64,000 bases of DNA from JBBARC01 sp040400005 (GCA_040400005.1 JBBARC010000009.1:1-64000); one strand, 5' to 3'. Positions 23,031 to 32,776 are shown, counted from the stretch's first letter. Notes: a model not told the origin generated them from the letters alone. Translations and numbers: made by a program.

Positions 23031-24904
23031 TAGCGCCCCACCACGGTGCGCGCGATGGCTGCAAATAATTTGGCCGGCAGCCCGCCGCCCATCACCCCGC
23101 GCATGGGGTGGCCATCGTCGTTACCCACCCACACGCCAATCACCGTGCCGTCGATTGCGCCGATAAACCAGGCATCGCGGCTATCCTGAGTGGTGCCGGT
23201 TTTGCCCGCCACGAAATGCCCGGGCACGGCGGCGGCCCGCCCAGTACCACCGCTGACCACGGCCCCCATCATGCGCACCATCATGGCCGCCAAATCGGGG
23301 TCGATCGCCTGGTGCGGATCATGCGCCGGCAAAATGCGGGTGGCATCATCGGTGGTAATGCGTGCCACCGCCCGCGGCCTGATCCAGCGCCCGCCATTAA
23401 AAAAACTTCCGTAAGCCGCACACATTTCCAGCAAACCAACCTCGCCGGTGCCTAACGCCAGTGACGGGGTTTCGGGCAGTTTATCGGTAATCCCCAGGCG
23501 GCGCGCGATACTGGTAATGCGGGCCGGGCCACCGGCCTGCATCATCAACCGTACCGAAACGGTGTTTAAACTTTGCGCCAGCGCATCGGTTAAACTCACC
23601 TGACCGCGAAAGCCGGGTTCGAAATCAACCGGGCTCCAGCCGTGAATGGTCAGCGGCGCATCCAGCGCCAGATCATCCGGGCGGGCGCCGTGTTCCAAAG
23701 CTGCTAGCCAAACAAACGCCTTAAAACTCGATCCCGGCTGGCGCCGCGCGGTCACTGCGCGGTTGAATGGACTGGTGGCATAATCTCGCCCGCCAACCAT
23801 AGCGCGCACCGATCCGCTGGCAGCATCGAGCACCACCACCGCCCCTTGAGTGGCATCGGCGCGCACCCCGGGGCCATCCAGCATGGTGGCCAGTGCCGTT
23901 TCGGCGGATTTTTGCAGGCGCGCATCCAGCGTTGTGCGCAGCACCGCATCGGTATCCTGCGGCACCAGGGCGGTCACCTCACCCGCCGCCCAATCGGCAA
24001 ACCAGCCGCCTTCGCGCGGGATGGGGGGAAAGCTAATGGCGCTACCCGCGGCTTTGGCGGTGGCATCGCTAATTGTGCCGTTGGCAACCATGGCGGCCAG
24101 CACCTCGCGCCCGCGCGCGGCGGCGGCATGCGGATCGGTGCGCGGGTTAAACCGCGATGGCGCGCGCGGCAGGCCGGCAATCACCGCCGATTGCCACAGA
24201 TTAAGCTTGCGGGCGGATATGCCAAAATACAAATGGGCGGCGGCATCCACGCCGTACGCACCGGTGCCCAGATACACCCGGTTGAGCCAGATTTCGATAA
24301 TCTCCTGCTTGGTAAAATGGCGTTCCAGCCATAACGTTAACAAAATTTCCTGCGCCTTGCGTTTAATCGTGCGCGCGTTCGACAAAAACAGGGTTTTAGC
24401 CACCTGCTGGGTAATGGTGGACCCACCCTGCACCAGATGCCCAGCCGTGAGGTTTACAAACACCGCGCGGGCCAGGCCACGGGGGTCAAACCCGGCATGG
24501 GTCCAAAACCGGCGATCTTCCACCGCCACCGCCGCCTGCGGCAAAAACGCCGGCAAATCGGATAGCTGCAGCGGCTCGCCCACCACATCGCCGTAAGTGG
24601 CAATGGTGCGCCCCGCGCTATCTTGCAGTACCAGACTGGGCCGGCGCACCGCATCCAGCGCATCTTCCGGGCGCGGCAGATCGCGCGAAAACCACAGCAC
24701 CGTTCCGGCCCCCATGGCACCGGCCCAGATGGTGAGGATCAGCAGCCAGCTGATCAACCGTCCCAGCGTAAAGAAGCGCTTGCGCCGCCGCCGCGGTGGC
24801 GGGGCGGCGAGGTAATAGTCATCCTCATCGGGGTCGTGCTTGTGCGCATCACCTGCGGCGATGTCGTCGTCGTCGGTAGGGTTATGACCATGGCGCCCGA
24901 ACAT
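23030..24904 (-). CDS. class A penicillin-binding protein (PBP1-type transglycosylase/transpeptidase)
   Basis: This is a 624-residue bifunctional peptidoglycan synthase. A charged cytoplasmic N-terminus is followed by one membrane helix (about 47-70). The GT51 glycosyltransferase domain shows VEDRRFWTHAGFDPRG, GGSTITQQVAKTLFL, RKAQEILLTLWLER and WLNRVYLGTGAYG. The transpeptidase domain has the serine motif SSFK (PGSSFKAFVWLAAL), SLN (AQSLNTVSVRL) and KTGTT (VAGKTGTTQDSRDAW). It polymerises lipid II and cross-links the stem peptides in the periplasm. It is somewhat shorter than PBP1a and lacks a large extra C-terminal domain. No partner genes are adjacent. Confidence 0.95.
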   Translation of the reverse strand: MFGRHGHNPTDDDDIAAGDAHKHDPDEDDYYLAAPPPRRRRKRFFTLGRLISWLLILTIWAGAMGAGTVLWFSRDLPRPEDALDAVRRPSLVLQDSAGRTIATYGDVVGEPLQLSDLPAFLPQAAVAVEDRRFWTHAGFDPRGLARAVFVNLTAGHLVQGGSTITQQVAKTLFLSNARTIKRKAQEILLTLWLERHFTKQEIIEIWLNRVYLGTGAYGVDAAAHLYFGISARKLNLWQSAVIAGLPRAPSRFNPRTDPHAAAARGREVLAAMVANGTISDATAKAAGSAISFPPIPREGGWFADWAAGEVTALVPQDTDAVLRTTLDARLQKSAETALATMLDGPGVRADATQGAVVVLDAASGSVRAMVGGRDYATSPFNRAVTARRQPGSSFKAFVWLAALEHGARPDDLALDAPLTIHGWSPVDFEPGFRGQVSLTDALAQSLNTVSVRLMMQAGGPARITSIARRLGITDKLPETPSLALGTGEVGLLEMCAAYGSFFNGGRWIRPRAVARITTDDATRILPAHDPHQAIDPDLAAMMVRMMGAVVSGGTGRAAAVPGHFVAGKTGTTQDSRDAWFIGAIDGTVIGVWVGNDDGHPMRGVMGGGLPAKLFAAIARTVVGR

Positions 24905-24957
24905 GCGCGGCGTTTGCCCTTAAAAACTGCTCCCTGCTTGGCATAAGAGGGCGCGTC

Positions 24958-25002
24958 GGGCCAAGGGCCAGGGCCAAGGGATGGGGCCAAGGGCCAGGGC
25001 CA
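24958..25002. repeat. 19-bp direct repeat with a 26-bp period
   Basis: GGGCCAAGGGCCAGGGCCA occurs at 24958-24976 and again at 24984-25002 in the region upstream of the Tricorn-like protease gene. The repeat consists internally of GGGCCA units. Confidence 0.85.
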
Positions 25003-25123
25003 GGGGAGGTTGCCAAGGGAGGGGGCAAACCCCAATGGCGACGCCAAAAACGGTGCATTGCCGGGGCGCTGGCAAGCTGGCAAGGTTGGGCTATGTGATC
25101 ACATTTACCGGCGGGGCTTAGTC

Positions 25124-28100
25124 ATGATGGTGCGTTTTGCGCGTAATACTTTGCGGGCGGTTTTGTTGCTCGCCGGCACGGCACTGGCAACCCTGCCGTT
25201 AGCCCCGGCACGCGCCGATAGCGGCGCCCTGCCGCGTTACCCGCAGGCCCATGGCGATAGCATTGTGTTTGTTGCTAACGGCAATCTGTGGCAGGTGGCG
25301 CGCCGCGGCGGGGTTGCCCATAAACTCACCAGCGACCTCGGCCAGGATATGATGCCGCGCTACTCGCCAGATGGAAAATGGATCGCCTTTACCGCCAACT
25401 ACCAGGGCAACGAAGATGTTTACGTGATCCCGGCCAGCGGTGGGCCCGCCCGCCGGCTGACCTTTCAATCGGATAATTACGCCAAAACCGGTGGCCGCCA
25501 TGGCAGCGACAATCTGGTGGTAACCTGGACTCCAGATTCGCAAAAAATCGTTTATTTGTCGCGGCGCATGGCGTGGAATAACTGGATTACCCGGCTGTTT
25601 GAAGTGCCCGTGGCCGGCGGCCTGCCGCAAACTTTGCCGCTCGATAGCGGCGGCTTGACCAGTTTTTCACCCGACGGAAAATCGATTGCGTATAACCGGA
25701 TTTTTCGTAATTTCCGCACCTGGAAACGCTACACCGGCGGCCTGGCGCAACAGGTTTTTACCTACAATTTCGAGACCAAAAAACTCACCCAGATCACCGA
25801 TTGGAAAGGCACCAACACATCTCCCATGTGGGTGGGCAATAAAATTTATTTTTTATCCGATAACGATCAGAATTTCCGCGCCAATATTTGGGTAACCGAT
25901 CTTGCCACCCACGAAACCCGCCAGGTTACAAAATTTTCCGATTACGACATAGATTTTCCCGCCCTCGGCGATAACGCCATCACCTTTCAACAAGGCGGGC
26001 AGCTTTATCTGCTCGATTTGCCCAGCGAAAAACTCACCAAACTTGCCATCACCATCCCCGATGATGGCATGCGTGTGCAAACCCGTACCGTGAGTGCTGC
26101 GGCCTTGATCCGTGATGTTGATATGGCTAACCAGGTCGATTACGCCCTGGCGCCGAACGGCAAGCGGGCACTGTTTTCCGCCCGCGGCGATGTGTTTTCA
26201 GTGCCGGCTGAACACGGTGCCACGCGCAACCTCACCGCCACCGACAGCGCCGACGAAGATCACCCCGCGTGGTCGCCGGATGGCAAAACAATTGTCTATA
26301 CCACCGATGTTGGTGGCGGCCAGCAAATTGCCACCCGCCCCGCCGCCGGCGGTGCCGAGAAAGTGTTAACCCATTTCGCCACCGGCTATTTTTATCAGCC
26401 GGTGTTTTCACCCGATGGCAAGCACATCGCTTTCTCTGATAACGCCATGCGCCTATGGGTGGTTGGCGCCGAGAGCGGGGCGCCGAAATTGGCCGCCCAG
26501 GAAAAATTTGGCGAAATCCACGATTACACATGGTCGCCCGATAGCAGCCATGTGGCCTTCAGCCTGCACCGCGATATGCAGCAACGCGATATTGCATTTT
26601 TTAATCTGGCCACCGGCAAAACCACAATTGCCCCCGACGTGCTGAACGATAATGCCGCCCCGGTATTTTCACCCGATGGCAAATATTTGTATTTTTTATC
26701 GGGCCGCCATGAAAACCCAACGGCGGCCGATAACGAATTTAATATCGCCAACATAAAAAGCACCGGCATCTACGTGGTGCCGCTGGCCGCCGATACCGCA
26801 TCGCCGTTTGCCCCAAAGTCTGATGAAGGCGCGATTGAGGCAAAACCCAAAAAACCGGCCGATGCCGATGCCGCAAAACCCGATACAGACACACCCAAGC
26901 CGATAAAAATCGATATCACCGGGCTGATGGCCCGCGCCGTGCTGGTGCCGGTGGATGCTGCCAACATCACCAATCTGGATAGCCGCGACGACAAGATGTT
27001 TTATCTCACCCAGGCGCCGCAAATGCTCGCCGGCCCTCTACCGGGTGAAAAAACCACTTTACATGTTTACGATATCGCCAAACGCAAAGATAGCGTGGTG
27101 ATCGAAGGCATCGATGGCTTTACGCTATCGGCTGATGGCACCCGCGTGCTGGTTAAACAAAAAACCGAGTACAGCATCATCGATGCAACCGCAGATGGCG
27201 CCAAAGACCCCGAGAAGAAAAAAACGCTGGCGTTGGATACACTGCAAACCCGCATCGAACCGCGCCACGAATGGGCCGAGATGTTCGATAACGCCTGGCG
27301 CCTGGAACGCGACTTTTTCTACAGTACAGAAATGAACGGGGTTAATTGGCGCGCCGCCCACGATGCCTACGCCAAACTATTACCCCAGGCCGGATCACGC
27401 GAAGATGTGAATTACCTGATCGGCCAAATGCTCGGCGAAATGGGCAATTCCCACACCTATGTCGGCGACGGCGATGATGGCGATCCCACCCCGCCAGTGC
27501 GCACCGCAGCGTTGGGCGCCGATTTTGCCTTAGACCCCGCCACCGGCCATTACGTGTTTGCCAAAATTTACCCCGGCGATAACACCCGCACCGATTACCG
27601 CAGCCCGCTGACCGCACCGGGGGTTGCGATACATGAAGGCGATGCATTGCTGGCGGTGAACGGCCACGATCTACACGCGCCCGAAACACCGTACAGCCTG
27701 TTGGTAGGCCTCAGTGATTCTCAAATCACGCTAACCATCGCCGACAAAACCGCCGATAAAACCTCTGGTAAAACCCGCGATGTCGTGGTGCTGCCGATAA
27801 AAAGCGAAATATCGGTGCGCGAAAAAGCCTGGATCGATCACAACCGTGAAACCGTCGATCGCTTATCTGGCGGTAAAATTGGCTATATTTATCTATCTGA
27901 TATGGAATCTTTGGGCATGGAGCAATTCATGCGCCAATTCTACGGCCAGCTCGGCAAGCAGGCACTGATCATGGACGATCGCTGGAACGGCGGCGGCTTT
28001 ATCGATCAAATCGTGCTGGAACGCCTGCGCCGCGTGCTGGTGGGTATGTCAACCAATCGCGAACACGCAGCCCTCTCCATCCCCCAACAGGTTCTGGCCG

Positions 28101-28507
28101 GGCCCATGGCGTGCCTGATCAACCATTTTTCGGCATCCGATGGTGATATCTTTCCCTTCTACTTCCGCAAATATGGCTTGGGCCCGCTGATCGGCACCCG
28201 CACCTGGGGCGGCGTGCGCGGTATTCGCGGCGAATGGAAAATGCTCGACGGTGGCTACGTCACCATTCCCGAAGATAGCCTGTATGGCCTAGATAGCCAC
28301 TGGGTGATGGAAAACCACGGGGTCGATCCCGATATCACGATCGAAAACCAACCCGCCGACCTCATGGCCGGCCACGATCAACAGCTAGAAGCCGCAGTTA
28401 ACCTGCTACTAGGCAAACTCCACGGCCAACCCGCTACCTGGCCCCAGCCCCCCGCCCTGCTGCCCGCTTACCCCGCCGACGGCCAGGTGCCCCCGGCGCA
28501 TTTTTAG
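25124..28507 (+). CDS. Tricorn-type S41 peptidase with a beta-propeller N-terminus, exported
   Basis: This is a protein of about 1127 residues with a signal peptide (about 1-32, ending ARA). Its N-terminal half is a propeller with repeated SPDGKWIAF/SPDSQKIVY-type (PD40) strands, and a Lys/Pro/Asp-rich insert lies near 570-610. The second half matches Tricorn. The catalytic histidine lies in GNSHTYVGD, a PDZ-like domain follows, and the serine lies in FSASDGDIFPFYFRK. The terminal segment VMENHGVDPDI supplies the acidic residue. It probably degrades peptides in the periplasm. ATGs at 25124 and 25127 are both possible. Upstream in-frame codons were rejected because they precede the signal peptide. 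A palindromic repeat follows the stop. Confidence 0.92.
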   Translation: MMVRFARNTLRAVLLLAGTALATLPLAPARADSGALPRYPQAHGDSIVFVANGNLWQVARRGGVAHKLTSDLGQDMMPRYSPDGKWIAFTANYQGNEDVYVIPASGGPARRLTFQSDNYAKTGGRHGSDNLVVTWTPDSQKIVYLSRRMAWNNWITRLFEVPVAGGLPQTLPLDSGGLTSFSPDGKSIAYNRIFRNFRTWKRYTGGLAQQVFTYNFETKKLTQITDWKGTNTSPMWVGNKIYFLSDNDQNFRANIWVTDLATHETRQVTKFSDYDIDFPALGDNAITFQQGGQLYLLDLPSEKLTKLAITIPDDGMRVQTRTVSAAALIRDVDMANQVDYALAPNGKRALFSARGDVFSVPAEHGATRNLTATDSADEDHPAWSPDGKTIVYTTDVGGGQQIATRPAAGGAEKVLTHFATGYFYQPVFSPDGKHIAFSDNAMRLWVVGAESGAPKLAAQEKFGEIHDYTWSPDSSHVAFSLHRDMQQRDIAFFNLATGKTTIAPDVLNDNAAPVFSPDGKYLYFLSGRHENPTAADNEFNIANIKSTGIYVVPLAADTASPFAPKSDEGAIEAKPKKPADADAAKPDTDTPKPIKIDITGLMARAVLVPVDAANITNLDSRDDKMFYLTQAPQMLAGPLPGEKTTLHVYDIAKRKDSVVIEGIDGFTLSADGTRVLVKQKTEYSIIDATADGAKDPEKKKTLALDTLQTRIEPRHEWAEMFDNAWRLERDFFYSTEMNGVNWRAAHDAYAKLLPQAGSREDVNYLIGQMLGEMGNSHTYVGDGDDGDPTPPVRTAALGADFALDPATGHYVFAKIYPGDNTRTDYRSPLTAPGVAIHEGDALLAVNGHDLHAPETPYSLLVGLSDSQITLTIADKTADKTSGKTRDVVVLPIKSEISVREKAWIDHNRETVDRLSGGKIGYIYLSDMESLGMEQFMRQFYGQLGKQALIMDDRWNGGGFIDQIVLERLRRVLVGMSTNREHAALSIPQQVLAGPMACLINHFSASDGDIFPFYFRKYGLGPLIGTRTWGGVRGIRGEWKMLDGGYVTIPEDSLYGLDSHWVMENHGVDPDITIENQPADLMAGHDQQLEAAVNLLLGKLHGQPATWPQPPALLPAYPADGQVPPAHF

Positions 28508-28662
28508 GGGAGGAAGACCCTTCTTTTCTGACGAAAAGAAGCCAAAGACTTTTATAATGCTGGTCCTCGGGCTGCTATGCCACCAAGATTTCCGCACCAA
28601 ATTCATAAAAGTCTTTTTGCTTCTTTTTCTTCAGAAAAAGAAGTGTTTTTCGTAACATTCAT
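28508..28662. repeat. dispersed palindromic repeat, copy 4, between convergent genes
   Basis: The left arm (CTTCTTTTCTGACGAAAAG) and the right arm (CTTCTTTTTCTTCAGAAAAA) flank a diverged centre (ATAATGCTGG to ATTCATAA). It lies between the convergent protease and CHAD genes, where it could act as a bidirectional terminator. Confidence 0.85.
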
Positions 28663-28670
28663 CCCCCCCG

Positions 28671-30416
28671 CTAAGCCCAAAAAACATCCTCACGCCGCAA
28701 CTTACGCCAGGCCTTAGCCGCGGCCGCCCGTGCGCCAGTGCCCTGACTGGCGACAAACCCTTGCACGACGCCTGCGGCGAACTGGCGATCGGCGCCGCCG
28801 GGTAGTTGCGCCATCAGTAAGCCTGCGACGTGCTGGTCATTGACCAGGCCCAGGGCTTCTTGCAGATCGGCGAGGCGGGCGATGAATTTGCGGGTGGTTT
28901 TGCCGGGAAATAGCGGGCTGAAAAATTCGCAGGCATAGCGCAGGCGTTTGGCGTGTTTGCGCACCGCGTGCAGGTCGTCGGGGGCGAGGGCGGCGAGGTC
29001 ATCGGTGCCGGCGAACAGGCGGCGGGTGAGGCGATGCAAGGTTAGGGCGGCGAAGGCCGCGGCCGGCTGGTGCAGGGTGCGCCGGTGATCGGCACCAGCG
29101 GTGGTGTCATCGCCGTTAGTCTGCCAGGGGGCATCGTGCGGCAGTAACGCAAGGCACACCAGCTGGGCGCGGAAGGCATCGCTGTTGAGCAGCGTGTGCA
29201 GATTGGCGTAGGCGGTTGCGCGTTTGCGGGTGGCGGCAGTCAGCATGGCGGCGATGCGGGTATCGCCATCAAAAGCGTTACCCACGGCGGCCCCGGTGCC
29301 GAGCGTAAACACATCCCAATCGCGCGCCGCCCCCAGGGTTTGGGCGAGATCGCGCAAGGGGGATAGGAACGGCGCGAGGGCCGCACCGCCCGGCGCACGG
29401 CGGAATAACGCCAGGGCCGAGCGCAGGCGGCGGCTGGCGACGCGCATTTGGTGCACCGGTTCGGGCACTTGGCCGAGCGGGGCAAGTGGCGCCCAATAGA
29501 CCAGCGCATCGGCGAGCCACGCGGTGACCAGCACCATGGCCTGGTGCAGCGTTGCACCTGGCGGCACGGCGGGTGCGCCGGGGCTTCGGCGCAACAGTGG
29601 CTGGTTGCGGGTGAGGGCAAAGGCGGCGGCGGCAAGGCTTGCGTGCGGCACGGCCAGCGGAAAATCGGCGGCCAGGGCGTGGGCCAGCGCCAGGGCGGCG
29701 TCGGCGGGGCCTACGATGTGCAAGCGGCAGACCGGCCATTCCTGGGCAACGCCGCGCAAATGGCCATCGATACTCGTGAGCGTGACCGGGGCGCTACCGA
29801 TGGTGAGTTTGATCTGGCGCTGGTGGCCGGCAAAGCCTGCGGCTGGTACTAGCGCCGGCGGCTGGGCTGCTGGCGGCAATAGGGCGGATAGATCAGCCGC
29901 GGTGGCGGCGGTGGCCAGCACCGCAGGCGCCATTGCCGGCAACCAGGCGGGGGAGGCTGCGCGCGGCGACACGCCGCGATCGGGGTGCAGGCGTTCGAGG
30001 GTAAAGCTGCCGCGGCTTTCGGCCAGGGCGAGGCCGGCGGCGGCCAGGCAGCCCTGCGCCGTATCGTGCCAGATAATGTGCAGGGCGGTGGCGCGCGAAT
30101 TTCGCGTGCTGGTGCGATTGCTGGTGATGACGCGGCTGCGCGACAATTTGGCCAAACAGTCGCTGGGGAAGTCGAAGTCGAGGCGCAGCAGCGGCGGGGT
30201 GGCAAGGTCGCCGGCGATATCGCCCGCCATATCAAAGGCAAGGTCGCCGGGCGGGTCGGCAACCAGATCGCCGGCAGGGGCGGCCTCTACTGGTTGGCCG
30301 ATGGGCGCATCGGCGGGGCTTGGGGCAATTGGCTTGGTCAGCGCGCCATCTCCGGCAAATCGTAAGGGGTGGTGAGGCGGGTGAGGGTGGCGCCGCCGGG
30401 GGCGAGATCGCACCAC
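28671..30416 (-). CDS. CHAD-domain protein with a degenerate N-terminal half
   Basis: This is a protein of up to 581 residues. The C-terminal half (about 315-570) is a CHAD domain, a histidine-rich helical bundle that binds polyphosphate. Signatures are VHQMRVASRRLRSALALF, LRDLAQTLGAARDWDVF and LHAVRKHAKRLRYACEFF, with their conserved basic residues. CHAD is often fused to an N-terminal CYTH domain. The N-terminal half here has short elements that may be a decayed CYTH domain (LRLDFDFPSDCLAKL, IIWHDTAQGCL, SFTLERLHP) but no intact ExExK motif. The start is unclear. The GTG at 30416 overlaps sixA by 79 bp, and a CTG near 30344 is possible. Coupling to sixA suggests a shared role in phosphate or polyphosphate signalling. 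Confidence 0.8.
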   Translation of the reverse strand: MVRSRPRRRHPHPPHHPLRFAGDGALTKPIAPSPADAPIGQPVEAAPAGDLVADPPGDLAFDMAGDIAGDLATPPLLRLDFDFPSDCLAKLSRSRVITSNRTSTRNSRATALHIIWHDTAQGCLAAAGLALAESRGSFTLERLHPDRGVSPRAASPAWLPAMAPAVLATAATAADLSALLPPAAQPPALVPAAGFAGHQRQIKLTIGSAPVTLTSIDGHLRGVAQEWPVCRLHIVGPADAALALAHALAADFPLAVPHASLAAAAFALTRNQPLLRRSPGAPAVPPGATLHQAMVLVTAWLADALVYWAPLAPLGQVPEPVHQMRVASRRLRSALALFRRAPGGAALAPFLSPLRDLAQTLGAARDWDVFTLGTGAAVGNAFDGDTRIAAMLTAATRKRATAYANLHTLLNSDAFRAQLVCLALLPHDAPWQTNGDDTTAGADHRRTLHQPAAAFAALTLHRLTRRLFAGTDDLAALAPDDLHAVRKHAKRLRYACEFFSPLFPGKTTRKFIARLADLQEALGLVNDQHVAGLLMAQLPGGADRQFAAGVVQGFVASQGTGARAAAAKAWRKLRREDVFWA

Positions 30417-30925
30417 GGGCCGGTTAAGCTGAATTCGGCCAGCGCGCCGGTGGGAAAGCCGCCGGCGAGGCGGGCGAGACGGGCGAGGCGGGCGAGACGG
30501 GCAAGGCGGGCAAGACGGGCATCATCTGCCGATTGGCCAGACGACGCATCATCCGCTTCATCCTCGGCCAGGGTCATCGCCAGGGTGTGGATACCGGGGT
30601 TATGGCCGATCACCATCACGCTAGATATCGCCGGATCGACACCGTGGAGAATAGCCAAGATGCGGCCGGGTTCGGCCAGATAAAGTTCATCCATCGGGGC
30701 CACGATGGCAGGGTGTGGGGTAAGCGCGAGCAGATCAAAGGTTTGGCGGGTGCGCCGGGCGGAAGACACCAGCACCGCCTGGGGGGCAATCTGGCCTTGG
30801 GCGAGATAGGCGCCGATGGCGGCAGCCGCACGCCGGCCACGGTCGTTTAAGGTGCGGGCGTGATCGGACAGGGCCGGGTCATCCCAGTCGGATTTCGCAT
30901 GGCGCAGCAGATAGAGGTGGCGCAT
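30338..30925 (-). CDS. sixA: SixA-type phosphohistidine phosphatase with an (ARL)n repeat
   Basis: This 195-residue histidine phosphatase starts with the catalytic motif LYLLRHAKSDW and has a second catalytic histidine in VMVIGHNPGIH. SixA removes phosphate from phosphohistidine proteins such as the nitrogen phosphotransferase HPr. A stretch of six Ala-Arg-Leu triplets (about 135-155) is encoded by a 9-bp tandem repeat and replaces a surface loop. The ATG at 30925 begins right before the catalytic strand, and longer starts lie in the divergent promoter region. The CHAD gene begins inside its 3' end, so the two are co-expressed. Confidence 0.88.
   Translation of the reverse strand: MRHLYLLRHAKSDWDDPALSDHARTLNDRGRRAAAAIGAYLAQGQIAPQAVLVSSARRTRQTFDLLALTPHPAIVAPMDELYLAEPGRILAILHGVDPAISSVMVIGHNPGIHTLAMTLAEDEADDASSGQSADDARLARLARLARLARLARLAGGFPTGALAEFSLTGPWCDLAPGGATLTRLTTPYDLPEMAR
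30465..30518. repeat. 9-bp tandem repeat, six copies, inside sixA
   Basis: Six in-frame units (GCGAGRCGG, last two GCAAGRCGG) alternate A and G at one position. This implies an 18-bp higher-order unit. They encode the Ala-Arg-Leu triplets of SixA. Confidence 0.95.
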
Positions 30926-31060
30926 CGCGTCCTGATGGGTTGGGGGGTGCGGGTCTGATGTCAGCGTCGGATGATTTTTAACGCCGCCGCCCCCCTTGTC
31001 GAGTGGCAATACGGGGAAAGCTGTGTTGTGCCGGCGCGGGGCGGCGGCTTTGGAGGCGGC

Positions 31061-32632
31061 ATGACGAAAATGGACGAACGCAGGAACGGGCGGGAAGCCG
31101 GCGGGGCGCTGCGGCTGGTGCTGGGCGATCAGCTTTCGCCAGGCTTAAGCGGGCTGGACGAGATGGATATCGCCACCGACACCGTGCTGATGGCCGAGGT
31201 GATGGACGAATGCACCTACGTGCCGCACCACCAGCAAAAAATTGTGCTGGTGCTTGCCGCGATGCGCCATTTTGCCGCCGGGCTTGCCGCGCGCGGGGTG
31301 GCGGTGCGCTACGTGCGGCTGGATGACCCGGCCAATACCGGCAGCATTGCCGGCGAGGTGGCGCGCGCCGTGGCGGCGCTGACGCCGGCAAAACTGATCG
31401 CAACCGAGGCCGGCGAGTGGCGCCTGGCACAGATCATGGCGGGCTGGCGTGACCAGCTTGGTGTTGCCGTGGAGATCCGCGCCGATGGACGGTTTTTGTG
31501 CAGCCATAGCGATTTTACCGCCTGGGCGGCCGGGCGGGCGAACTTGCGGATGGAGTATTTTTACCGCGAGATGCGCCGGCGGTATCGCGTGCTGGTGGAT
31601 GGCGATGCGCCGTGTGGCGGGCAATGGAATTTTGACAGCGAAAACCGCAAGCGTTTGCCGCGCGATGTGGCGGTGCCGGCGGTTAAGCAATTTGCCCCCG
31701 ACGCGATAACCGCTGAGGTGATCGCCCTGGTGGCGGCACAGTTTGGCGGGCACATGGGCCGGGCTACCGATTTTGCCTGGCCAGTAACCGCGGCCGATGC
31801 CATGCAGGCATTTGATGATTTTGTGCGCCACCGCCTGCCCGGTTTTGGCGATTGGCAAGATGCCATGGCGGCAGGCCAGCCGTTTTTGTTTCATTCGCTG
31901 ATATCAGCATCGTTGAATTTGGGGCTGCTCGATGCGCGCGCCCTTTGCGCGGCAGTGGAAGCGCAATATCGTGCAGGCCGGGTGGCGCTAAATGCGGCCG
32001 AAGGGTTTATTCGCCAAATACTGGGCTGGCGCGAGTTTATTCGCGGCGTTTACTGGCACCACATGCCTGGCTACGCGCAGAAAAACGCGCTGGGGGCGGC
32101 CCGCGCCCTGCCCGATTTTTACTGGACCGCGCGCACCGATATGCGCTGCCTGCAGCAAGCCATTACCCACACCATCGACCACGCCTACGCCCACCATATC
32201 CACCGCCTGATGATTACCGGTAATTTTGCGTTACTCACCGGCATTGCCCCGGATGCGGTGGATGCCTGGTATTTGGCGGTGTACGCCGATGCCTATGAAT
32301 GGGTGGAAATGCCCAACACCCGCGGCATGGCACTATTTGCTGATGGTGGCATTGTGGGATCAAAACCCTATGCCGCATCGGGCGCCTATATCAATAAAAT
32401 GAGCGATTATTGCTCGGGTTGCGCATACGACGTGAAGCAAAGCACCGGGCCAAACGCCTGCCCGTTTAATTTTCTCTACTGGCATTTTATCGCCACGCAT
32501 GCCGAAAAATTCGCCCGCAACCCGCGCATGGCGATGCCGGTGGCGAGCTGGGCGCGCATGGCACCGGGCAAGCGCCAAGCACTGCTGGCCGACGCGGAAT
32601 CGTTTTTGGCAGGTCTGAACACAACTCCGTGA
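31061..32632 (+). CDS. iron-sulfur bacterial cryptochrome/(6-4) photolyase-like protein (FeS-BCP, PhrB type)
   Basis: This protein of about 523 residues belongs to the deepest photolyase branch. The N-terminal antenna domain begins RLVLGDQLSPGLSGLD. The FAD domain contains FIRQILGWREFIRGVYWHHMPG and ITHTIDHAYAHHIHRLMITGN, which are hallmarks of the group. The 4Fe-4S cysteines are seen in TDMRCLQ, DYCSGCAYDV and GPNACPFN. Characterised members (Agrobacterium PhrB, Rhodobacter CryB) repair (6-4) photoproducts or act in light signalling. The ATG at 31061 is preceded by GGAGG at 31052-31056, which fixes the start. It is divergent from sixA. Confidence 0.93.
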   Translation: MTKMDERRNGREAGGALRLVLGDQLSPGLSGLDEMDIATDTVLMAEVMDECTYVPHHQQKIVLVLAAMRHFAAGLAARGVAVRYVRLDDPANTGSIAGEVARAVAALTPAKLIATEAGEWRLAQIMAGWRDQLGVAVEIRADGRFLCSHSDFTAWAAGRANLRMEYFYREMRRRYRVLVDGDAPCGGQWNFDSENRKRLPRDVAVPAVKQFAPDAITAEVIALVAAQFGGHMGRATDFAWPVTAADAMQAFDDFVRHRLPGFGDWQDAMAAGQPFLFHSLISASLNLGLLDARALCAAVEAQYRAGRVALNAAEGFIRQILGWREFIRGVYWHHMPGYAQKNALGAARALPDFYWTARTDMRCLQQAITHTIDHAYAHHIHRLMITGNFALLTGIAPDAVDAWYLAVYADAYEWVEMPNTRGMALFADGGIVGSKPYAASGAYINKMSDYCSGCAYDVKQSTGPNACPFNFLYWHFIATHAEKFARNPRMAMPVASWARMAPGKRQALLADAESFLAGLNTTP

Positions 32633-32727
32633 AAGCAATCGTTTAGCTGGGTTTCGTCAGAGTACCGTCAGCCGCAGCCGCTATCACCTGGCTGCCGCGT
32701 GCCCTCCCCCCGAGTGGGCCGCGGCGC

Positions 32728-32776
32728 GGGGGGCAGCGCGGTCAATTCCCCGGTTGCCCGACCAACGCTGCCCCCC
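32728..32776. promoter_or_regulatory. GC-rich stem-loop upstream of the PepSY gene
   Basis: GGGGGGCAGCG (32728-32738) pairs perfectly with CGCTGCCCCCC (32766-32776) across a 27-base loop. It lies 96 bp after the photolyase stop and 35 bp before the PepSY start. It could end the photolyase transcript or act in the PepSY leader. Confidence 0.45.

Noticed and set aside
25010..25123. N-terminal extension of the Tricorn-like protease
   Set aside because: The codons lie upstream of a clean signal peptide that begins at 25124, and the region is made of GGGCCA repeats.
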